From Pirellulaceae bacterium (GTDB lineage Bacteria > Planctomycetota > Planctomycetia > Pirellulales > Pirellulaceae), in contig BPJU01000013.1 of the NCBI GenBank assembly GCA_026004775.1, positions 1-64,000 on the forward strand: a DNA stretch of 64,000 nucleotides, written 5' to 3'. Shown here piece by piece: positions 54,418 through 63,249 of the stretch; the first letter of the stretch is position 1; every line of letters begins with the position of its first letter. The notes beneath the pieces are model-generated. The model made no database searches and was not told the origin of the DNA. It was given only the letters and a program-made list of their open reading frames with translations. Made by a program: the position numbers and the translations under genes.

Positions 54418-55055
54418 AACCCGCGGCCAGGCTCGATCTTGTGTTGCTTGTGCCCGGAAAAGACGAACGGGAGTGCTTCGATGCTTTGCTGTCCGATCGC
54501 GCAGAAAGCCTGGGAATTCGTGTCGTGCAGTACTAGATTCTCGTACACCATCGCCGCGACCCCGGTTGCTTTAACGAGGCGCCCGACGTCTTGCAACCCT
54601 TCTTGAACCGGGCCGATTTCTGTCTTGTCGTGCTGGACCACGAGGGCAGCGGACAGGAAGAACGTCCCGCACACAAAGTTAAAGAAGATCTCAAGCAACG
54701 ACTGGAGAAGTCAGGCTGGCAGGATCGCGCACAAGTTCTGGTCCTGACTCCCGAGCTCGAAACTTGGGTGCGGAGCGACTCTCCGCATGTCCCTGACGTG
54801 CTAGGCTGGGCTAAGCGCCGACCCAGCCTGCGGCAGTGGTTGAGAGATCAAGGACGCTGGCCAGAAAGTCGTCCCAAACCAAGTCGTCCAAAAGAATGCC
54901 TTGAGGTAGTGCTGCGAGAGGTGCGGGTAAGGCGATCTTCAGCCATCTACCGCCAATTGGCGGAGCGAGTCGGGCTGGAGCGCTGTCAGGATCCGGCATT
55001 TCTGGAGTTCAAGCAGATCGTACAACGTTGGTTCCCAGGTAACGCGCCGCCATGA
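54414..55055 (+). pseudogene. Partner of the AAA ATPase, interrupted by one in-frame UAG
   Basis: 213 codons are open except for TAG at 54534-54536 (codon 41). The sequence is continuous on both sides: LDLVLLVPGKDERECFDALL before and ILVHHRRDPGCFNEAPDVLQ after. It contains LVVLDHEGSG and LVLTPELETWVRSD, a TOPRIM-like order of acidic residues as in DUF4276-like partners of AAA_21 ATPases; that family call is tentative. Translation is coupled to the ATPase by an ATGA overlap. The stop could be an inactivating mutation, a sequencing error or a readthrough site. It ends in an ATGA overlap with the next fragment. Confidence 0.65.
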
Positions 55056-55130
55056 AAAACGGCGACCGTAGGCTTATTGAGGACTACTTGCCCATCGAGG
55101 CCGTTGGCTCTTGTCACGGATCGCTGGGAT
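55052..55130 (+). pseudogene. Start of a DUF1156-type DNA methylase, deleted after about 20 codons
   Basis: The frame begins MKNGDRRLIEDYLPIEAVGS, which matches the N-terminus of DUF1156-containing adenine-specific methylases, and stops after about 26 codons. The usual downstream block with a WWARRPL motif is not found. Such methylases occur with SNF2-DUF3883 helicases in defence islands. Confidence 0.55.
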
Positions 55131-56541
55131 GACGCGCTGCCTGCCGCACATGTTGCCAAATTGCGAACCGAGCGAGAAATTCGGCTTCGCACGCATTCGA
55201 AGCCGTACACCCATAGGCCGCTTCGAGAAAAATATTATTACCGTCTAATTTCCGAGCGGGTGCAGCAGTGGCCCGATGCTGGCGATGGGGAATTTATTAT
55301 CCGCAACGATCAAGCTGCCAAAACCGTCGCGGATGCCCCGCGGTATACAGGGTGGCGACTTCGCGGGTCACGGCATCTGACGACCCGAAGACCGGCCGCA
55401 GGGGATTTCACCGGCTGTGGGGATTTTTACCCGTTCGCCCCGCAGCGACCAGCACGGACATAACCCGGTGTTTAGCCGGAATTCCGGCTCGTCAAAATAT
55501 AAGAAAGCCCATTGGCCCCGTCCGAGTATCGTTTTTTGCACTTCCTTTCGGCTGCTTGGCTCGGGTCACGGGGCCAGGTAGCCCATCCAGCCTGTTGGCC
55601 ACGAAGTTTTACGAAGCCCGCAGCGTACCTGTACCGGAGGCCACAAAGACCCAGATGTGCGCGGCCGGCGCGCGATGGGACCGATTCTGCTACAAACCAC
55701 AGGCCCGGAAAAATCGCGCACCCATTGGCCCGACGGGAGCGGAGAGGGAGCAGGTTCCGAAGCCGACAGGATGTCACATCGGCCAAGAGCGCGCCGAGGC
55801 GCGGTGCGGCGCGTGGGAAATGGGACGGGTTTTCCGAGGTAGATCGGGGACGTGGATGCGTAGCCCCGGAAGCAGGCGATGCGGAGTCGGAAAAGGGGAC
55901 AGGTTCTCCGAAATGGAACGGGGCCAAGCAAGACGTAGCCGCGGGAGCAGGCGGTGCGGAGTCGAAAAAGGGGGACAGGTTCTCCGAGGTAGAGCGTGGC
56001 CGTGCAAGACGTAGCCGTGGGAGCGGGCGATGGTGAGTTGGGCAAGAGGAGAGGTCGTCCGCGGTAGATCGGGGCGGTGGTCGGGTGGCTGTGTGAGCGG
56101 GCGGTGCTGAATGCGGAAGGGGTGCAGGTGGGCCGGCGCACGCCGGAGGCGGCGCGGATCGGACGGGGGCAAGGCGGTGCGGCCGTACGATTGGGGACAG
56201 GCTCCCCCGGCAATGCCGGGCCGGATGGTGCCAGCCTCTTCAACCAGCGGCCGCCGGAAAGGTGACAGCCTCTCCCAGGTACCTCTGCGGCCGGTCACCC
56301 GCGGCCTGCCCACGCCAACGGCTTGCCTGTATTCCACCTTTCGTGTGGTATCGCCCGCGCGGTTGGCCTGCACCGCCTCTCATTTTCATCGGCCCACGCA
56401 CGTTCGCGACCCGAAAAAACCGCGAAAAGAGCTTAATTCCGCACCTAAGACAAGACCCCGCCCGTCACCGGACGATCCGGCTTTCAAAAATGAGCCACCT
56501 CGACAAGATTTTCGCAGCCGCCTTAGCGCGCCTGCGGCCCA
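55131..56541. other. Gene-poor stretch with repeats
   Basis: I find no convincing gene. Frames here are long only because the DNA is GC-rich and repetitive (the minus-strand frames read SENLSPFPTPHR-like repeats). A tandem array lies at 55824-56122; phrases such as CCCATTGGCCC recur near 55511 and 55722. Confidence 0.6.
55824..56122. repeat. Degenerate tandem repeat, about four units of 73-77 bp
   Basis: Units start with GACAGGTTCTCCGA or a variant at about 55824, 55898, 55974 and 56050. Each continues with a GG(T/A)AGA-like stretch, AAGACGTAGCC in the middle units, GAGCAGGCG and a closing GGAGTCG-AAAAGGG. The fourth unit is the most divergent. Confidence 0.75.
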
Positions 56542-58191
56542 CTATCCCGAATTCGTGGGCGGCGGCGAATCCGACTGGCTCGACGCTCCGGACTCAGCCG
56601 GCTCGTGGCGCTCGCCTCGGAGCATCGCCCGCCGGCGAGCTACCCACTCTCTTAAGCCCAGTAGCTCCCGAGCCCCACGCACCAGGTCCACACGCCACAA
56701 CTCACCGGCCTCCACTATCCGGTTGATCGACAACTGCACCCGAGCCAACGCCGCTTGAAGATCCACCTTCCGCTGGACACTCAACCCCAATAGCTCCCCC
56801 ACCACGTCGGCCAATTCCTCCGGCGTGGCCCGAGCCGCCACCAGGCGCATAGCCCACTGAACCCGCTCCTCTTCCGTCGCCAAGCCCGGCACCTGACAAA
56901 CGGCCGCCCACTCGGTAAGCCACTCGATCAGCCGCTGCTGAGCCGCCTGCTGCTCGCGCTCTGTAAGCTCGCGCATCTTCAGTCGGCTGCCGCCTTCCCG
57001 CCAATTCCGGTACCGCTTCCTGTCAAACTCCACATCCTGATCCTCCGGCTTTATCAGCCGCCAGGCACACCACGTGGCTCCTATCCACCCAAGAAGGTGC
57101 GCCCACTCGACTTCGTTCAACGGACCAATCCCACGAGCCTGCCAGGTCTCACCCTCTTCGGCCTCCTCCGGAGAACATTCCCGGCTGTCCACCGGACCAA
57201 GCACGAGCATCGGTATCGGACCTTGCACCACCTTGCCGACTCGCTCGGCTCCAGCCGGTAGCTGCGAAGAAGAAGCTTCAGCACGAGAAGCTTCCGCGTC
57301 GCTCTGCGCCTCGGTGCTTGCCGGCGGAGCCTGCGAAGCTTCAACCGTAGCCTCGTCAAGGTTCGCATCTTGTGCCTCCTGCACATCGCCTTCGGGCCCG
57401 TGCGTATCGGCTTCTTGCCGTCGTCTCCGCGCTCGCAGCCACAGCACATCACGCCCGAAAAACGCGCGCACTCGTTCGCTAAGCCGCACTACATCGCTCT
57501 GCGTCTCGGCGTCGACCTCGATGCCCCCGGTGAGCATCCCCTCCAGCAACCGCCACCAGCCGCTACTGGTATGCGGCTGCTCCAGAGCCGACACCACGTG
57601 CATCACCACCGGTTGCGACTCGGCCAACAGGCTCATCAACACCGAAAACTGCTTGTCGGTCACCGGAATCGCCTCAAAACGCTCCGCCCAAAAGTGCCCC
57701 CGCACCTTGTCCTCGCGGTTGAATTTCAACGCCGAGATCTGCTTGATGAGCTGAAAGAAGAGCGACAACGATTGGAGGCGCTTGCGCATCTTCTTCAAGA
57801 ACCGCCGGTGCGTCAGCAACACCTCGGGAGGCCCTTGCTGCGGGTCGAACTCGATATTGCGTTCCCGGCAGTATTCTTTCACCAGGTTGGGAAAGGCTTC
57901 CCAGGCACGCCGCAGCAGTTCTTCTTTGGACCACATTCGAGCCCAATCCGGCCGCAGTTCCAAATGGACCAGCAGCGCATCGGACAGCGCCACGGCCGAA
58001 AAGACTTCCAGGGCAAAAAGAGGACTGTAGCGACTGACCAGTTGGAGGAGAAACTGCTGTCGCTCGGAAACTCCATCGATTCCTGACCCGGTTGCGCCCA
58101 GCAGATTTTTGTTGCGGACGCAGATCGAAATGCACAGCAGGCGGATTCGTTTGCCCTTGCGAATTACGTCCAAACGTCGTAACCGTCCCAT
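56542..58191 (-). CDS. REP-transposase-like protein with lost HUH motif and long C-terminal extension
   Basis: 549 residues from ATG 58191, preceded by AAGGAG. The part LRKRLQSLSLFFQLIKQISA-like followed by FNREDKVRGHFWAERFEAIP matches the second half of planctomycete REP-associated Y1 transposases (RAYT/TnpA_REP). Where these have the metal-binding SNHxH motif, this protein reads SDALLVHL, with one His only. The central 120 residues are acidic and low-complexity (Ala, Glu, Ser), and the C-terminal 200 residues are helical with no recognised family. It is probably not an active transposase. REP palindromes lie 260 bp upstream. Confidence 0.6.
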   Translation of the reverse strand: MGRLRRLDVIRKGKRIRLLCISICVRNKNLLGATGSGIDGVSERQQFLLQLVSRYSPLFALEVFSAVALSDALLVHLELRPDWARMWSKEELLRRAWEAFPNLVKEYCRERNIEFDPQQGPPEVLLTHRRFLKKMRKRLQSLSLFFQLIKQISALKFNREDKVRGHFWAERFEAIPVTDKQFSVLMSLLAESQPVVMHVVSALEQPHTSSGWWRLLEGMLTGGIEVDAETQSDVVRLSERVRAFFGRDVLWLRARRRRQEADTHGPEGDVQEAQDANLDEATVEASQAPPASTEAQSDAEASRAEASSSQLPAGAERVGKVVQGPIPMLVLGPVDSRECSPEEAEEGETWQARGIGPLNEVEWAHLLGWIGATWCAWRLIKPEDQDVEFDRKRYRNWREGGSRLKMRELTEREQQAAQQRLIEWLTEWAAVCQVPGLATEEERVQWAMRLVAARATPEELADVVGELLGLSVQRKVDLQAALARVQLSINRIVEAGELWRVDLVRGARELLGLREWVARRRAMLRGERHEPAESGASSQSDSPPPTNSG

Positions 58192-58454
58192 CCTTGACTC
58201 CTTTTGGTTATGGGCCTGGAATCTGCGCATTACTTACCTCCCCAGAGCTTGCCGAGCACGCCTCGACGAGCCCGCGCTTTCTCCGGCCCTACCGGCAATT
58301 GTTCCGAGGAGAATCGCCAAAAAACCAGCGGGACGATCAGGCGGTTGTCACAGGTGTAGAAACAATTTTTTTCCAGTTTTTTGAAACTGGTACACCTTCG
58401 AAAGTCTGTAACCGTTCACGGTTGAATCACAAGCTGTTTCGGGGCCTCGCTTCC

Positions 58455-58575
58455 ACAGGTGCGGAACACTTGCGTGTTCCGCATACGGAATGTGGACGCT
58501 TCGCGAAGATTTTTTCGTTGCGGAAGTCTTGCGGCGGCCGCTACCGCGTCCGCCTTGCGACTTCCGCTACCCCAT
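58455..58575. repeat. REP-like palindrome pair
   Basis: GCGGAACACTTGCGTGTTCCGC-type palindrome (about 58460-58482) followed by a GGAAGTC...GACTTCCGCTACC palindrome (about 58519-58571). Both belong to the same classes as those in the Rhs array 40 kb away. Confidence 0.8.
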
Positions 58576-58646
58576 AAACCAATAGCGTGTTCTTCGTTTT
58601 CTAACCGTGAACGGATACGATAGTCTATCCAACATGTGTGGACCGG

Positions 58647-60545
58647 TTACGCCTCGATTGTCGGCGCACTTGAGCTGGAGGAGTCGGTGGTGGCGGGAGC
58701 AGGTTGGGAAGTTTCGTTGGAACCAGCGGCACCGGTGGCCGTGTCTTGCTCGGCGCCCGGAAGGATCAGGCTTACCAGCGCCTGGCCGGCGCGTGGAGCA
58801 ATACGGCGGCCGGCAGGCAGCACGGTGAGCTTTTTCCCATCGACAATGAAAAGCGGATATGCCTGGTCGGCGTAGTGTTTTTGGTAGGCGGCGTAGTCGA
58901 ATGTTTCTGAAAGGACCGTCACTTTGACGCGCGCGCCGTTGGCCAGGGCTTCTGCCAGATAATCATAGGTCAGTCGTTCGGAAAACAGTCGCTGGCCCGC
59001 CAGGTGCTCGAGCCATTTGGCCGTCCAGCGCGATCGGGTAGGCTCGGTGGATGCCAACTGGAAGACATTTTGGGGCCCGAATCGTTCGCGGAAGCGAGCT
59101 GCGGCCAGGGCATTGACTTCCTCGTTGCTGGTCATTCCCAGGAATCGTCCCAGTTCGCTCATGTCGATTTCATCTTCTATGTCTTCCGACAAGATATTGG
59201 CAAAGCAGGCGCTGATTCCCAGGTCGCGTGCACGGCGGATGTGTTCGTACTGGGTATCGACCACCACCACCGGGAAGCCTCGCTCGACCAGAGGCCTCAA
59301 GAGGGCTCGGGCCACGGGGCCTGCTCCCGCCACTAGCAGTCCTTGAGGAGCGAGGCTGCTCAGTCCCAGCCGCCGGGCCACCCACGGTGCGGTCAGCCCG
59401 TAGACGGTGACCGTCACCAACACCACCACCAGGGTAGCCGGGACCAATATGGTGCCGGTTTCGCCCAGTCGGGCGGCGAACACCGACGAGATGGCGGCTG
59501 CTACGATGCCGCGAGGTGCCAGCCATGCCAGAAACGCTTTTTCCGGCCAGGTGACGCGCGTTCCCAGGGTGCTCAACAGTACGGCCACGGGGCGGACCAG
59601 CAGGATCAACAGGGCGGCAAACGCGATCCCGTTCAATCCTAGCTGCATCATGTCGGTACGATTGGCGTTGGCCGCCAGTAACACAAACAGCGTAGCCACC
59701 AGCAGCACGGTGAGGCTTTCTTTGAACTCCAAAATCCGTTTGACGTTCACCGACTCCTGGTTGGCCAGCACAATCCCCATCACCGTGACGGCCAGCAACC
59801 CCGACTCGTGATACAGTAGGTTTCCCGCCAGAAAGGCTGCGATGACGAACAGCAACGTGATCGGGTTTTGTAGATGATCGGGCACCCAAAAATTCCACAT
59901 AGCCTTGACGAGGGCTCGACCGGCCAGAATGCCGACCACGGTGCCCACCAGCGCCGTGATTCCCAGCCCCACAAAGGCATTGGCTGTGGCGGAGCTGAAG
60001 CTACCGTGTTGGGCTGCATCGACGGCTTCGACGACGAGCAGTGCCAGAGTGGCTCCCAAGGGATCGATAGTGATGCCTTCCCAGCGTGCGATAGCAGCCA
60101 CCGGACCTCGAGGCCGTATGTCGCGTAACATGGGGATGATCACGGTCGGGCCGGTGACGACCAGGATCGCGCCCAGGGTCAAGGCTGTGGTAAGCGAGCA
60201 GTCCAAAAGATAGTAGGCTGCCAGCGTCGTGCCTCCCCACGTGACGAGCACTCCGACGGTCAGCAATCCTACCAGCGGTTTCCAGATCTGTTTCAGATCG
60301 CGGAAGCTGAGATTCAATCCGCCTTCGAAAAGGATCAAGCCCACGGACAACGACACGATGGGCATCAGGGCATCGCCGAACAACTGACTCGGTTTCAGCC
60401 AACCGGTAACGGGGCCCACCAGGAAGCCGGCCATCAGCAACAGCACAATAGCGGGCATGCGCAGGAACCACGCGATCCACTGCGTGCCGATGCCCAGCAG
60501 GAAGACAGTGCTGAGTGCCACGAGATAGGCCTGGGCATTATCCAT
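58647..60545 (-). CDS. Na+(K+)/H+ antiporter of the CPA1/NhaP2 type with TrkA-N domain
   Basis: 632 residues. About 12 membrane helices; the family motifs FEGGLNLSFRDL and VVTGPTVIIPMLRDIRP are complete. A TrkA-N (RCK) nucleotide-binding domain follows (about 398-520, LLVAGAGPVARALLRPL), then an Ala/Ser/Thr-rich tail of about 40 residues. It exchanges Na+ or K+ for protons across the inner membrane, gated by nucleotide binding. Confidence 0.92.
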   Translation of the reverse strand: MDNAQAYLVALSTVFLLGIGTQWIAWFLRMPAIVLLLMAGFLVGPVTGWLKPSQLFGDALMPIVSLSVGLILFEGGLNLSFRDLKQIWKPLVGLLTVGVLVTWGGTTLAAYYLLDCSLTTALTLGAILVVTGPTVIIPMLRDIRPRGPVAAIARWEGITIDPLGATLALLVVEAVDAAQHGSFSSATANAFVGLGITALVGTVVGILAGRALVKAMWNFWVPDHLQNPITLLFVIAAFLAGNLLYHESGLLAVTVMGIVLANQESVNVKRILEFKESLTVLLVATLFVLLAANANRTDMMQLGLNGIAFAALLILLVRPVAVLLSTLGTRVTWPEKAFLAWLAPRGIVAAAISSVFAARLGETGTILVPATLVVVLVTVTVYGLTAPWVARRLGLSSLAPQGLLVAGAGPVARALLRPLVERGFPVVVVDTQYEHIRRARDLGISACFANILSEDIEDEIDMSELGRFLGMTSNEEVNALAAARFRERFGPQNVFQLASTEPTRSRWTAKWLEHLAGQRLFSERLTYDYLAEALANGARVKVTVLSETFDYAAYQKHYADQAYPLFIVDGKKLTVLPAGRRIAPRAGQALVSLILPGAEQDTATGAAGSNETSQPAPATTDSSSSSAPTIEA

Positions 60546-60639
60546 ACAGGTTTCCTTTTCGTATCCGTTCCTGTGCCGGACAGAGCCGTTTGGGCCTCCA
60601 TGAAACCAGCAAAACTATTTTCGTTTGGGCTTCATCATT

Positions 60640-62058
60640 TCAACTGAAAATATCGCTTGTTACATCTCCGCCCGGATAGCGTATTTCATGAGCTCGAGCC
60701 GGTCCATGAGGTTCGTTGCCGAAATCGACAAGAAAATCTTCTCGCAATTTCATGCCCCCCTGCTGCGTATCGCAGTCGATCGCTATTAACCACGAGCCTT
60801 GCCGAGCGATGTCGGGATAGAAAAGATTGTCCCAGGTACTGTAAAGCGAGTTGGTGGCGTAGAGGCGTTTGCCGTCCAGGCTGAGTTGCAACATTTGTGG
60901 GCCGCCGTTGAGCTTTTTGCCACGCAGGGTCCGGCTTTCACGTCCCCAGCCGCCCAGTTCCAGTCGCGATGCCAGCCGCGGGGCAAGCGGGTTGGAAACA
61001 TCATACTGATAGATGGTGCCCTCCAGCCAGGCCGAAAGATATAAGAATCGATCGTCCATCGAAATGACGAAATCGCTGATAAGTGCCGGGACGCTCTTGC
61101 CGGGGAACCGCTCGTCGGCTCGGGCCGCTAGTTGCACCACCTTCCGAGCCTGCCACTGTCCTTGGGCATCGGTGCCGAAGTACCATAAGGCGCTGGACAA
61201 AGCGGCGCCTACGTAGCCGTAGCTTCGCTGCGGGTCATGGGCGAAGCGAACTTCCAGCGGGATCGCACCATCGCCCAAGTCAAACGACTGACGGATACGC
61301 CGTTCTTTCCAGTCCCACAGGTGGATGCGGCGGCCGTATTTGCCCGCCGCCACGTCCTCCAGACGCGGCCCGGGGGCGAAGGTCTGCGGCGCCGCCCATT
61401 CGCTGGATACCATGGCGTTGGCCCGCGGCTGGTACCAGAAATCGTAATTGAAACGCATCGGCTCGGTGCTCTTTTCCCACCGCCCCGCAATGTTGAACTG
61501 CTCATCCAACAAGAGAAAACCACCCGGACCTTGCCCGCGACTGTCCCCCAACATCGAGATCATGATCTGACCTGTCGGCAGGCAATGCACGGTATGGGGT
61601 GCCGAAAGGTCGACGGCTCGGAAAATCTCCTCGGGTTCAATGCACTTGACCAGTTGCAGATGGCGAGGATCCGCGGCATCGACGATGTGGATGCGGCTGG
61701 AATACAACCCGGGCACCACCAGATAACGCCGATCGCCAGGCCGCCCGTGACACGACGAACAGATATTCCATCCATAGTGATGCAACTCGTCCCCCACATG
61801 CGGCATCTCCAGCCGGTGGATCACTTGACTGTAGGTCGGTGAGCCGGGCCGGCAATCGATCACCGCCAGATAATCCGGTTTTTCCACGCCGGTATGGGCG
61901 TACGTACACGTGACAAAAAGCAGCTCTTCCGGCGGCGCCTGCATCGCCTGAGCCGGTGAGGCGTAGCCGGGAGTAGGCGCGGTTTGGCCCAGCAGAGGAG
62001 CCGCCGCGTGAGCTACGGCCGTGCCGAAAGCGATTTGCATGAAACGACGTCGGTCCAT
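60640..62058 (-). CDS. Selenium-binding protein SBP56-like (methanethiol oxidase family), Tat-exported
   Basis: 472 residues from ATG 62058, preceded by GGAGACG; the longer frame is not supported. MDRRRFMQIAFGTAVAHAAA is a Tat-type signal. The core has the SBP56 order: YLAVIDCRPGSPTYSQVIHRL, HVGDELHHYGWN with CSSCHG, VKCIEPEEIF, APHTVHCLPTG, GFLLLDEQFN. Bacterial members oxidise methanethiol to formaldehyde, H2S and H2O2 with copper. Formaldehyde from such a reaction would be handled by Fae/MtdB encoded elsewhere in this window. Confidence 0.9.
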   Translation of the reverse strand: MDRRRFMQIAFGTAVAHAAAPLLGQTAPTPGYASPAQAMQAPPEELLFVTCTYAHTGVEKPDYLAVIDCRPGSPTYSQVIHRLEMPHVGDELHHYGWNICSSCHGRPGDRRYLVVPGLYSSRIHIVDAADPRHLQLVKCIEPEEIFRAVDLSAPHTVHCLPTGQIMISMLGDSRGQGPGGFLLLDEQFNIAGRWEKSTEPMRFNYDFWYQPRANAMVSSEWAAPQTFAPGPRLEDVAAGKYGRRIHLWDWKERRIRQSFDLGDGAIPLEVRFAHDPQRSYGYVGAALSSALWYFGTDAQGQWQARKVVQLAARADERFPGKSVPALISDFVISMDDRFLYLSAWLEGTIYQYDVSNPLAPRLASRLELGGWGRESRTLRGKKLNGGPQMLQLSLDGKRLYATNSLYSTWDNLFYPDIARQGSWLIAIDCDTQQGGMKLREDFLVDFGNEPHGPARAHEIRYPGGDVTSDIFS

Positions 62059-62267
62059 GGTAACGTCTCCTGCGGTTCGCCGGCGGCAGGCCGGAATCGG
62101 CTCAGCCACCGCATTTTTGTTGAAACGGTGTGCAACCTCGTTTCCCCTCATTGTAGCGTGCCGCACCGGTTAAGGCTCGGCCGGCTCCGGGGTGATTCGC
62201 GGCGGTTTTTCCGGCAAAGGCAGGGAAATTTTTTGCGAAAAATCGTGCACGGCTGGACAGATATAGC

Positions 62268-62279
62268 ATACAGATGTAT
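62268..62279. promoter_or_regulatory. Candidate operator upstream of imuA
   Basis: ATACA-GA-TGTAT is an inverted repeat about 77 bp before the imuA start and close to AT-rich DNA. imuAB cassettes are usually under LexA control; I do not know the LexA box of this organism, so this is only a candidate. Confidence 0.3.
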
Positions 62280-62355
62280 ACTAAACGTGCGTACATCGGT
62301 TCTGGTTGGTTCCCTGTTCGGTAGAAACGGCCATGGAATGTGGGAGAGAACGACA

Positions 62356-63249
62356 GTGAGCAGACAGCAGATGGGGAATACGGCAGCTCGACGGACGGTC
62401 GAGCAGCTTCGCCGACAGCTCCAGCAGTGGGAGCAGGAGCGGCGGCTGGTGTGTCGATCCGGCTGGTTGCCGGGTGTCGAGGAGAGCGGTTTACCGGCGG
62501 AGCGGATTGGTACGGGAGTCGAGTCGTGGGATCGGTTGATGCCTGAGGGCGGGTTTCGCCGCGGGACTCTGGTCGAGTTTTTTGGAGCCGGCGGCAGTGG
62601 GGTGGGGACGGTGGCATTGTGGGTAGCTCGCTGTGCGTTACAGCAAGTTCCCGGAGTGTTGGTGGTGGTAGAGCGCCGGCAGAGGTTTTACCCTCCGGCG
62701 GCAGCGGTGTGGGGCATTCCCCTGGATCGGTGTATTTGGGTGCAGGTTCCCGACAAGCGGCTTCAGGCTTGGACGATCGACCAGGCGTTGCGTTCACCGG
62801 CTGTGGCGGCGGTGTGGAGTTGGGTGGAGCGGCTGGAGGAGCAGTGGGGGCGGCGCTGGCAATTGGCAGCCGAGTCGGCCGGAACGTTGGGCCTGTTGCT
62901 GCGGCCGTCAACCGAACGAGGACGTCGCAGTTGGGCCGACATGCAGTGGATGGTGGTACCGGAATGCACCCAAGCGCTTCGGGGCGACTCGACCGGCAAC
63001 CGCCAGCCGGTCGCCGGAGAGACGCTTCGGCAGGTGCGGTTGACGCTTGTCCGCTCGCGACTCGGACCAGCCGGCGGCAGTTGCCGGCTGGTGCTGGATG
63101 ATTTTCGAGGGCTTGTTGCAGCTGCGGGCCAGGAGGAAACACGGCATGGGGCGAGTGGTCTGTCTGTGGTTGCCGCGTTGGCCTATCCAGCGGCTGTGCG
63201 CTCAGCATCGCTCGTGGGCCGGCGAACCTCTGGTGCTGTATGCTCTTGA
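62356..63249 (+). CDS. imuA: ImuA-type RecA-like mutagenesis protein
   Basis: 297 residues from GTG 62356, seven bases after GGGAGAG; an ATG five codons later is possible. The order is that of ImuA: GTGVESWDRLMPEGGFRRGT, then a degenerate P-loop GAGGSGVGT (77-85) without the Walker lysine, LVVVERRQRFYPPAA, and a C-terminal QVRLTLVRSRLGPAGGSCRL. ImuA works with ImuB and DnaE2 in SOS-induced translesion synthesis. Its last 104 bp overlap imuB. Confidence 0.85.
   Translation: MSRQQMGNTAARRTVEQLRRQLQQWEQERRLVCRSGWLPGVEESGLPAERIGTGVESWDRLMPEGGFRRGTLVEFFGAGGSGVGTVALWVARCALQQVPGVLVVVERRQRFYPPAAAVWGIPLDRCIWVQVPDKRLQAWTIDQALRSPAVAAVWSWVERLEEQWGRRWQLAAESAGTLGLLLRPSTERGRRSWADMQWMVVPECTQALRGDSTGNRQPVAGETLRQVRLTLVRSRLGPAGGSCRLVLDDFRGLVAAAGQEETRHGASGLSVVAALAYPAAVRSASLVGRRTSGAVCS

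Noticed and set aside
55566-56243. 225-codon minus-strand frame with repeated SENLSPFP-like segments
   Set aside because: The repetition comes from the DNA tandem array, not from protein repeats; no start signal.
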